The notes under the pieces: generated by a model
What the model saw: the letters and a program-made list of their open reading frames with translations, nothing else
Databases searched by the model: none
Told to the model about the DNA's origin: nothing
Translations under genes and position numbers: made by a program
Assembly: GCA_905478775.1 (NCBI GenBank)
Contig: CAJQKB010000044.1
Coordinates: 1-64,000 of the forward strand
Direction of reading: 5' to 3'
Length of the DNA: 64,000 bases
Origin: an uncultured Opitutales bacterium
Lineage (GTDB): Bacteria; Verrucomicrobiota; Verrucomicrobiia; Opitutales; Seribacteraceae
Part shown: positions 56,128 to 64,000 of the stretch, piece by piece
Numbering within the stretch: the first letter of the stretch is position 1
Layout of the letters: each line of letters opens with the position of its first letter

Positions 56128-56868
56128 ATGAGTTTAAAAATATTATTAAGTGGAGCAAAGGGGCGAATGGGGAGTGCGATTCAGTCAATTTCTTCTGATC
56201 ATGGTTGTACAGTTAGCTATCCCATTGATTTAGGAGATAAACCAGAAGATGGAATTGAGCATTGTGATGTTGTGATTGATTTCTCCCTTCGCGATGCAAC
56301 GCTCTCACTCGCACAGTTAGCAAAAGAGCATAACAAACCCATGGTTATTGGGACAACTGGTCATAGTAAAGAGGATCGTCATGCAATTGAACAGTTATCT
56401 CATTTTATCCCAATGGTCTGGGCTGGGAACTTTTCCACGGGGGTAAACCTTCTATTTTTCTTAACTCAACAAGCGGCAAAAGTATTAGATTTAAACTCAG
56501 GATTCGATCCTGAGGTGATTGAAATGCACCATCGTCTAAAAAAAGACGCACCGAGTGGTACCGCAGATCGACTTTTAGAAATTCTTAAAGAATCAAGGAA
56601 TGCAAGCGATAAGGATGTATCTCATGGACGAGAAGGTATGCCAGGTGAGCGAAAGGTGAATGAAATTGGGTCTCATGCATTACGGGGAGGAGACATCGTG
56701 GGCGAGCATACGGTAATGTTTGCAGGTATGGGCGAGCGAATTGAGCTTACCCATCGAGCAACAGACCGAGTCATTTTTGCCGCAGGTGCATTAAAAGCTG
56801 CAAAATGGGTTGTGAATCAACCCGCAAATCTTTATTCCATGCAGGATGTCCTTGGACTTACTGCTTAA
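56128..56868 (+). CDS. dapB: 4-hydroxy-tetrahydrodipicolinate reductase
   Basis: A 246-residue NAD(P)H-dependent reductase acting directly after DapA. It has the nucleotide-binding GAKGRMGSAI at the start, IGTTGHSKE, and the catalytic EMHHRLKKDAPSGTA with the His and Lys pair. The length is normal. It is 5 bases after dapA and 12 bases before ruvA, so the three are probably co-transcribed. Confidence 0.96.
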   Translation: MSLKILLSGAKGRMGSAIQSISSDHGCTVSYPIDLGDKPEDGIEHCDVVIDFSLRDATLSLAQLAKEHNKPMVIGTTGHSKEDRHAIEQLSHFIPMVWAGNFSTGVNLLFFLTQQAAKVLDLNSGFDPEVIEMHHRLKKDAPSGTADRLLEILKESRNASDKDVSHGREGMPGERKVNEIGSHALRGGDIVGEHTVMFAGMGERIELTHRATDRVIFAAGALKAAKWVVNQPANLYSMQDVLGLTA

Positions 56869-56880
56869 AAATTACTACCT

Positions 56881-57516
56881 ATGATCGCATTTATTAAAGG
56901 AGAATTAATTGAGTGCCAGTTAAATATGGCCGTTATTCAAGTTGGAGGAATTGGATACCAAGTTAATATCCCTCTTACCACATCGGAAAAACTTCCCCCC
57001 TTGGGTAAGGAAATCAAACTGTATACTCAGGCAACTTACCGGGAAGACTCACAAACACTCTATGGTTTCATGGACCGCGAATCCCGGGATTTTTTCCGAA
57101 TGATCGTAGATAAAGTTTCCGGAATCGGGCCAAGAATCGCCTTAAATTTACTGGGATCACTTTCCTTACCAATGTTAAAAACTTCAATTGCAAGTGGAGA
57201 TATTGGCATGCTTTCAAAAGCCCAAGGCCTCGGGAAAAAAACTGCGGAACGAATCGTTGTTGAATTAAAAGACAAAGTGTTGCCTAAAGGAGTCATAACA
57301 CAAGCCCCTGTACCAACAACTGGTGGCAGTAGTGAAAGCATCTCAACTGAAACGGTTGAGGGGGTAGGGTTTGGCTCTTATCACGATGCGGTATCCGCAC
57401 TACTGACTCTAGGTTATAAAGCGACGGACGCAGATCAAGCTATTCGAAAGGCGTCCGATGATATTGGTAAAAATGCATCAACAGAGGAACTCATTCGAAA
57501 AGCATTGGGGCGATAA
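56881..57516 (+). CDS. ruvA: Holliday junction branch-migration protein RuvA
   Basis: A 211-residue protein that binds Holliday junctions as a tetramer and recruits RuvB. It has the N-terminal OB-fold (MIAFIKGELIE, YREDSQTLYGF), the helix-hairpin-helix pair (VSGIGPRIALNLL and AQGLGKKTAERIV), and the C-terminal domain ALLTLGYKATDADQAI that contacts RuvB. ruvB and ruvC are not adjacent in this window. Confidence 0.95.
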   Translation: MIAFIKGELIECQLNMAVIQVGGIGYQVNIPLTTSEKLPPLGKEIKLYTQATYREDSQTLYGFMDRESRDFFRMIVDKVSGIGPRIALNLLGSLSLPMLKTSIASGDIGMLSKAQGLGKKTAERIVVELKDKVLPKGVITQAPVPTTGGSSESISTETVEGVGFGSYHDAVSALLTLGYKATDADQAIRKASDDIGKNASTEELIRKALGR

Positions 57517-57526
57517 TTAAATCCAA

Positions 57527-58267
57527 TTATATATTTTCGGAAATATAACCCTGAAGGTAATTAACTCCAAGACTGATTGCCTTGGACATAGGCTCCTTTA
57601 TCGCTAAGTAGTAACAGATGGAACTGGCTAAGCGGCAACCGGTCCCCCTGACCTCTGTGCCAGTCGGTATTCTATCATGCACCATAGTACTCCTCTCTCC
57701 ATTGGAAGACAGGAAAATGTCTTCACATCGGGGACCATCAAGGTGCCCTCCCTTTAGAAGAACTGCATTCGCTCCCGACTTTATCAATTGATCTGCCAGT
57801 GTAGCATATTGATCATGATTAGTATAATTTTCTTCAGTAAAAAATTTAGCTTCAAATAAATTCGGAGTGACCAAGGAAACATTCGGAAATAATAAATCTC
57901 GTAAACTCTTTGCAGCGGAATCAGAAATTAATGAATAACCGGAAGAACTTTTAATAACAGGATCCAGTATAATAGATGTGGATTCTATTTTTTTTAAATA
58001 ACTGGCAACAACCTCAATCGATTCATGATTGGGGATCATACCAATCTTAACTGCATCTATTTTTTGTTCGTCAATTGAGTCTAATTGATTCGCTAATATT
58101 GAAGGTGGAATTGCATGAGAATGAAACAGTCCATTATTTCCCTGTGCAGTCACCGCGGTGATGATCGGCAGGCACCTACCTCCTAAATATGATATGGTTT
58201 CAATATCTGCCGATACCCCTGCCCCTCCAGAGCTATCAGTTCCACCTATGACTAATAAGTTAGGCAT
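57527..58267 (-). CDS. thiD: Hydroxymethylpyrimidine/phosphomethylpyrimidine kinase
   Basis: A 246-residue ribokinase-fold enzyme that phosphorylates HMP to HMP-PP in thiamine synthesis. It has IGGTDSSGGAGVSADIET at the start, AVTAQGN, the VLLKGGH segment, and GTEVRGTGCRLASSI with the catalytic GTGC. The start at 58267 (MPNLLVIGGTD) overlaps the thiF stop by one base (TAATG) and is preferred over an in-frame upstream start at 58297 inside thiF. It is the last gene of the thiamine operon. Confidence 0.95.
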   Translation of the reverse strand: MPNLLVIGGTDSSGGAGVSADIETISYLGGRCLPIITAVTAQGNNGLFHSHAIPPSILANQLDSIDEQKIDAVKIGMIPNHESIEVVASYLKKIESTSIILDPVIKSSSGYSLISDSAAKSLRDLLFPNVSLVTPNLFEAKFFTEENYTNHDQYATLADQLIKSGANAVLLKGGHLDGPRCEDIFLSSNGERSTMVHDRIPTGTEVRGTGCRLASSICYYLAIKEPMSKAISLGVNYLQGYISENI

Positions 58268-59406
58268 TAAGCAAATGGAAATCCATCGGCTTCCCACTTT
58301 AAAATTCCACCGGATAAATTATGTAGCTTTTTATAACCTTTTTCTTGCAGTACCTCACAAGCCATTCGACTCCGAACTCCCGCCTTGCAATAAATTACAA
58401 TATTGTCGTCGCGAGAAATTTCACTTGGTAATTCAGGACCAGAAGAAGAAGAGGAGAATTCTCCTAATGGAATATGAATAGAGGGAGCTATCATCGCCAC
58501 TTCGCGTTCCCAATCTTCTCGTACATCTAAAACAAATAAATCTTCTTGTTTCTCAATCATCTCGGAAAATACTTTAGGTTCAATCTCAGTAATCATTGGA
58601 TCAGTTTTAATTTTGGAGTGGGTCGGACACGGGGTAACCTGGTCTGATAATTGGTATATTTCACGACTTTTTTGAATTGGATTTACTGTAACAATCTGAC
58701 TCTTTTGGTTCAACGCATCATAAAGCAAAACTTTGCCGTTTAAAACCTCCCCTACCCCAGTGATCACCTTGATTGCTTCCAACGCTTGAAAATTACCAAT
58801 TATACCGGGTAGAACACCAAGAACACCAATCTCAGAACAACTAGGAAGTGCATTTCCACTAGGTGGATGGGGAAATAGACAACGATAAGTCGGTCCATTT
58901 TGTAAATTAAAAACACTTACCTGACCATTAAACTGATTGATCGCTCCATAAATTAAAACCTTATCAAAAAGTACACAGGCGTCATTGATCAAATAGCGTG
59001 AATCAAAGTTATCTGTCCCATCGATAACGATATCAAAGTTATCGAGCAAGGTCTTCGCATTTGAGGCATTAAATCGAACCGCAAAGCTACTTATCTTAAT
59101 ATATGGATTTAACTGTTTGAGTTTAGTAGATGCTACTTCGACTTTTAATTTCCCAATATCTTCGTGAGAATATAAAACCTGTCTTTGTAAATTTGAAAAT
59201 TCAACGATGTCTTCATCCACAATTCCGATCTCTCCAACTCCTGCAGCAGTTAAATATTGCAAAACGGGACACCCAAGGCCGCCAGCACCAATAACTAAAA
59301 CCGATGCCCTCTTCAGAAGATCTTGCCCTTTACTGCCAAAACCAGGCAAAGAAAAATGTCTCTGATATTGCCTTTTCTCATCCGTTGAAAATTCCATATT
59401 GTCCAC
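58267..59406 (-). CDS. thiF: ThiF/MoeB-type adenylyltransferase with rhodanese domain
   Basis: A 379-residue protein of the E1-like family. The adenylation domain (about 1-250) has GAGGLGCPVLQYLTAAGVG, RQVLY, DGTDNFDSRYLIND and YRCLFPHPP. A rhodanese domain (about 275-379) follows, with the persulfide Cys in IVIYCKAGVRSR. In this operon it should adenylate the ThiS C-terminus and deliver sulfur; the fused rhodanese suggests it carries its own sulfur donor. A MoeB-like role in molybdopterin synthesis cannot be excluded, and one protein may serve both. Confidence 0.92.
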   Translation of the reverse strand: MDNMEFSTDEKRQYQRHFSLPGFGSKGQDLLKRASVLVIGAGGLGCPVLQYLTAAGVGEIGIVDEDIVEFSNLQRQVLYSHEDIGKLKVEVASTKLKQLNPYIKISSFAVRFNASNAKTLLDNFDIVIDGTDNFDSRYLINDACVLFDKVLIYGAINQFNGQVSVFNLQNGPTYRCLFPHPPSGNALPSCSEIGVLGVLPGIIGNFQALEAIKVITGVGEVLNGKVLLYDALNQKSQIVTVNPIQKSREIYQLSDQVTPCPTHSKIKTDPMITEIEPKVFSEMIEKQEDLFVLDVREDWEREVAMIAPSIHIPLGEFSSSSSGPELPSEISRDDNIVIYCKAGVRSRMACEVLQEKGYKKLHNLSGGILKWEADGFPFA

Positions 59407-59429
59407 TAAATCGATATTTTCAAATACAC

Positions 59430-60623
59430 TTAAGAAGCGAGTATTGCATTTTCTGTAGACTGTTCAAATGAAAGCTTTTTTGCTGAATGAACTTCACCCT
59501 GACACTGATAGGAAGAATCCCAATCTTTCCAAACTGGTTCATATCCACGAGAACGTAACATTGTAGCGATTTCTGCGGGAGTTCTTTCGTCTGAGATTGA
59601 AAATTGTTCGAGCGACTCAACATTCCCTGCATAACCACCAGGATTCGTTTTAGAACCTGCACTCATTGTAGTGATCCCCAAAGGCAATAAGTTTTCCCTC
59701 AAGGCGGGACTCTCCCGTGTGGATAAACTTAATTCAAGTTCGTGGTTAAATATTCTAAAAGCACACAGTAATTGAACTAAGTCTCGATCTTTTAAATCGA
59801 CTGCGGGTTGAAGTTCCCCTTCAAAGGGGCGGATACGGGGAAATGACATTGAAAATGAAGTCTGCCAATATTTTTTTTCTAAATAATCTAAATGCATTCC
59901 GGCAAAAAAAGAATCTGTTCTCCAGTCGTCGGTCAGTCCATATAGACAACCCAACCCAATCTTATTAATTCCAGTCCGACCAAGACGATCCGGTGTGTTT
60001 AACCTCCAATCAAAATTTCTCTTCTTTCCCTTTATGTGGTGCTTGGAATAACTCTTTTTTTCATAGGTTTCCTGATAAACTAAAACCGCGTGCAAACCAG
60101 CACTAATCAAATAACTATATTCATCGCTCTTGAGAGGCTGAACCTCCATTGAAACATTTGAAAAGTACTCATTGAGGACGCTAATTGAATCATACAGATA
60201 ATCCACACCCACCTTTTGTGAGGATTCTCCTGTAACCAATAAAACATGGTCAAATTGGAGCTTTCTTAATATTCCTATCTCACGAAGAATCTCAGCGGGA
60301 GACAGTGTTTTACGGGCGATATCATTCCCCATACTAAAACCGCAATAATCACAAACATTATTACATTCGTTTGATAGATAAATAGGAGCAAACAAGCGGA
60401 TCGCTTTTCCAAACCTCTGCATTGTCAACCGATTGGCTAGCTGGGCCATATCCTCGAGGTATTCCTTATTTGCTAATGGAGAAAGCAATGCAGCAAGATC
60501 ATCCATTCCTCCTTCTCCCGCTCCCTCAAGAGCCCTTTCGATATTTTTACTATTAGTAGAATTAATTTTTGCTGAAACTTCAGCCCAATTCATTTTTTCA
60601 AATTGATCAGAAAAAGAATCCAT
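59430..60623 (-). CDS. thiH: 2-iminoacetate synthase (radical SAM)
   Basis: A 397-residue radical SAM enzyme that cleaves tyrosine to dehydroglycine for the thiazole ring. It has the [4Fe-4S] motif CNNVCDYCGF near residue 83, LVTGESSQKVG, MEVQPLKSDEY, YQETYEKKSY, and the ThiH-type tail MSAGSKTNPGGY. Use of ThiH rather than the oxygen-dependent ThiO fits a strategy that works without oxygen. It is located between thiG and thiF in the operon. Confidence 0.95.
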   Translation of the reverse strand: MDSFSDQFEKMNWAEVSAKINSTNSKNIERALEGAGEGGMDDLAALLSPLANKEYLEDMAQLANRLTMQRFGKAIRLFAPIYLSNECNNVCDYCGFSMGNDIARKTLSPAEILREIGILRKLQFDHVLLVTGESSQKVGVDYLYDSISVLNEYFSNVSMEVQPLKSDEYSYLISAGLHAVLVYQETYEKKSYSKHHIKGKKRNFDWRLNTPDRLGRTGINKIGLGCLYGLTDDWRTDSFFAGMHLDYLEKKYWQTSFSMSFPRIRPFEGELQPAVDLKDRDLVQLLCAFRIFNHELELSLSTRESPALRENLLPLGITTMSAGSKTNPGGYAGNVESLEQFSISDERTPAEIATMLRSRGYEPVWKDWDSSYQCQGEVHSAKKLSFEQSTENAILAS

Positions 60624-60631
60624 ACCAATAA

Positions 60632-61411
60632 TCAGGAAAGAAAACTAGTTAATGGAGAAGTGGCGATCGCTTTATTCCTCACCTTACCCATACCGGCTAA
60701 ATGTGCCATCCTACCTGCTTGAACTGATTTACTGAATGCAGTAGCCATTGCAACTGGATCACGAGCCACTGCTATGGCAGTGTTTACAAGAACGGCACTT
60801 GCTCCCATTTCCATTGCTTCGGCGGCTTGCGAGGGAGCACCAATTCCCGCATCTACCACGACGGGAACGGATGACTGTTCGATTATGATTCGTAGAAACT
60901 CTCGGGTCTCAAGGCCCTGATTACTTCCAATAGGTGAACCAAGCGGCATAACGGCAGCAGCACCTGCATCTTCGAGTTTTTTACACAAAACTGGATCCGC
61001 ATGACAATATGGTAGGACAATAAAACCTTCACTTGCCAACTCTTTGGTCGCCTCAAGAGTGGCGATAGGATCAGGCATTAAATATTTTGGATCCGGATGA
61101 ATTTCTAACTTCAACCAGTTTGTCTGAAGTGCCTCTCTCGCCATTTGGGCAACAAAGATAGCTTCTTTTGCATCTCGAACACCAGAAGTATTTGGTAAAA
61201 TCTTGGTGAATTTTGAATCGATAAAATCAAGAATCGAATCTTCTTTCGCTTTTGGGTTAGCCCTTTTCATCGCAACGGTAACCATCTGTGAACCACTTGC
61301 AGAGAGTGATTGGCCGAGCAATTCACCCGATTCAAATTTCCCCGTTCCCACGAACAAGCGAGATTCGAACTCGAAATTACCTAATGGTAAGCTATCAGTT
61401 TTTTCACTCAT
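60632..61411 (-). CDS. thiG: Thiazole synthase
   Basis: A 259-residue TIM-barrel enzyme that assembles the thiazole from DXP, dehydroglycine and ThiS thiocarboxylate. It has [42 protein letters not shown] with the Schiff-base Lys region, and [21 protein letters not shown] and [13 protein letters not shown]. The length is typical. It overlaps thiE by 4 bases and is 8 bases from thiH. Confidence 0.96.
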   Translation of the reverse strand: MSEKTDSLPLGNFEFESRLFVGTGKFESGELLGQSLSASGSQMVTVAMKRANPKAKEDSILDFIDSKFTKILPNTSGVRDAKEAIFVAQMAREALQTNWLKLEIHPDPKYLMPDPIATLEATKELASEGFIVLPYCHADPVLCKKLEDAGAAAVMPLGSPIGSNQGLETREFLRIIIEQSSVPVVVDAGIGAPSQAAEAMEMGASAVLVNTAIAVARDPVAMATAFSKSVQAGRMAHLAGMGKVRNKAIATSPLTSFLS

Positions 61412-62049
61412 GCTACTTCTCGTTCTACTGAGTTTAATTGACTAATAAAGTCAGGAACAAAAGATGCATACTCTCCCTCTCCTGATAATGCGGAACATAA
61501 CGCAATTCCTGCTAAGTCAAAGTGAGAAACTAAGTCACAGTCTCTTAATTCAATACCACCAATCATAAAAACGGGTATACCTGATAGAACTTTCATGATT
61601 TCTAAAATAATTTTTTCCGATAAAATGGGGTCCAAATCATGTTTTGTTTTTGATTTTCGATAAGGTCCCAAGCCAACATAATTACTGACTCCTTCTTCAC
61701 TGACTTGGATTGCATCATTAAGATTATGTACAGTGGAGCCAATAATTGCATCTTCTCCGAGTAATTTCCTGGCATCTAATGCCGAGCAATCACCAGAACC
61801 CAAGTGGACTCCAGAGATAGCTGAAATACGAGCGATCTCGACAAAATCATTTATGATTAAAACAACGCCGCTTTGTTCGGCATAATGATAAGCTTTTTCA
61901 ACCTGTAAAAGTGTTTCGCGTTGATCCAATAACTTCGTTCTTATCTGAATAAATCTTGCTCCCCTACTAATCAAAATGTCAACTTGCTCATGATGGGCTA
62001 ATGCACTCGAATCAGTTGTTATACAAATTAATGGCCCGAATTGATTCAT
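61408..62049 (-). CDS. thiE: Thiamine-phosphate synthase
   Basis: A 213-residue TIM-barrel enzyme joining thiazole phosphate and HMP-PP to give thiamine phosphate. It has [56 protein letters not shown] and PVFMIGGI, all standard. Of the two ThiE-like proteins in the operon, this is the conventional one. Confidence 0.93.
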   Translation of the reverse strand: MNQFGPLICITTDSSALAHHEQVDILISRGARFIQIRTKLLDQRETLLQVEKAYHYAEQSGVVLIINDFVEIARISAISGVHLGSGDCSALDARKLLGEDAIIGSTVHNLNDAIQVSEEGVSNYVGLGPYRKSKTKHDLDPILSEKIILEIMKVLSGIPVFMIGGIELRDCDLVSHFDLAGIALCSALSGEGEYASFVPDFISQLNSVEREVA

Positions 62050-62064
62050 CAGGAAAAAACTAGC

Positions 62065-62717
62065 TCAGGTTTGAATCGAGGCATTTTCTTGAGTTTGCAG
62101 TCTGTTATTCAACAGGAATTCAATATCCATCTTGAGGAATTCGTTTAAAGAATGAAGCGGGTCGCGACTGCCCCACACTGAACCAAGAAGTGCAACTCCA
62201 TAAAATCCGATATCCGCAAGTTTTTTTATTTTTTTTCTCCTGATTCCACCCAGTGCGTATATTTTGGGCACCTTTACTAACTCATTTAACTTACCCGAAT
62301 TAAAAAAAGCGAATATCTCGCTCAAAGATATTTTGGGAGTGTATCCTTTTTTCGAAATTGAATGATACACGGGGCCAAAAAAAGCGTAGTCCACGGAACT
62401 TTCCAGGTTTTTTAATTCACTTATTTGGTGAAGGGAACGACTGCGACTTCCTTCAACATCAAGTAATGATTCAGTAGATCTATGATGATACCCAGCAAGT
62501 GGGAAATCATTCAACAAACTGGGACAACGATGGACCACAATCTTTGGTAAATGTTGCTCGGGAACTTGATCAAGGAATTCGGATAACTCGTCAGCAGTCC
62601 AATCGGGCTTTCTTAAATGATATCTCATTAAGCCCGCATCGAAAAACCTAGATAACAACTCAATTTCCCCAGACTTCTGAGAAGAAGGAGAAATTAAAAT
62701 GATGCTAGGCAAATCAC

Positions 62718-62721
<4 letters not shown>
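62065..62721 (-). CDS. Second ThiE/TenI-like protein
   Basis: A 218-residue protein of the ThiE/TenI family that is diverged from the first. It has MRYHLRKPDWTADELSEFL, KIVVHRCPSLL, a GYHHRS instead of the GVHLG motif, VDYAFFGPVYHSISKKGY, IYALGGI and GVALLGSVWG. It resembles the form paired with ThiE in Bacteroidetes. TenI-type proteins aromatise the thiazole tautomer; a residual synthase activity is also possible. It overlaps thiS by 4 bases and precedes thiE by 15. Confidence 0.85.

Positions 62722-64000
<1,279 letters not shown>

Overview
The window looks like chromosomal DNA of a Gram-negative bacterium of the Planctomycetota-Verrucomicrobiota-Chlamydiota group, most likely Verrucomicrobiota (an Opitutae-like marine lineage is my guess). 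The reasons are a giant secreted LamG/Ig-repeat protein with the recurrent VEGYLAxKWG motif, an alternative complex III (ACIII) gene set, an FAD oxidoreductase and a degraded sulfatase of the kinds common in that phylum, and a sigma/anti-sigma pair of its usual style. This is inference from protein motifs; no rRNA or marker tree is available. I found no tRNA, rRNA, CRISPR array, transposase or phage gene.

Layout: (1) 1-7348, minus: one uninterrupted surface-protein gene that runs off the left edge, followed by a gene-free AT-rich gap. (2) 7725-13252: fabD, then divergently a NYN-domain nuclease, a DUF2851 protein, a TIM-barrel isomerase and an ECF sigma/anti-sigma pair. (3) 13287-18775, minus: the 2-oxoglutarate dehydrogenase operon sucA-sucB-lpdA. 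(4) 18865-29395: housekeeping genes (mnmA, ppx/gppA-like, rsmI), a GH13 debranching-type enzyme, and several poorly known proteins, including a RibK-like cradle-loop protein, a small zinc-ribbon protein, coiled-coil proteins and a 53-residue lipoprotein. (5) 29652-41185, plus: actABCDEF (ACIII), a small membrane protein, then a cbb3-related CcoN-like protein, a CcoO-like/cytochrome c fusion and a further membrane-anchored cytochrome c. (6) 41254-45643, plus: a TolC/HlyD/MacB/LolD-type exporter. (7) 45636-47400: djlA beside two decayed genes. (8) 47434-55143: HAD phosphatase, M50-like protease, MsbA-type ABC exporter, malQ, lepB, lepA. (9) 55229-57516, plus: dapA-dapB-ruvA. (10) 57527-64000, minus: a thiamine operon thiC-thiS-thiE2-thiE-thiG-thiH-thiF-thiD, with thiC cut by the right edge.

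Respiration is the centre of interest. ACIII oxidises quinol and normally passes electrons to a cytochrome oxidase encoded next to it. Here the neighbouring oxidase-like subunit I is clearly homologous to CcoN but lacks the residues that define a heme-copper oxidase: both low-spin heme histidines, one CuB histidine and the cross-linked tyrosine are replaced, while the CuB His-His pair and the high-spin heme histidine remain. Its CcoO-like partner has Cys where the distal heme Met is expected. This looks like a remodelled cbb3-derived module attached to ACIII, and it is my main candidate for an undescribed system.

The thiamine operon encodes the full thiazole branch (ThiF with a rhodanese domain, ThiS, ThiG, ThiH), the pyrimidine branch (ThiC, ThiD) and two different ThiE-like proteins. 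MalQ and the GH13 enzyme point to glycogen or maltodextrin turnover.
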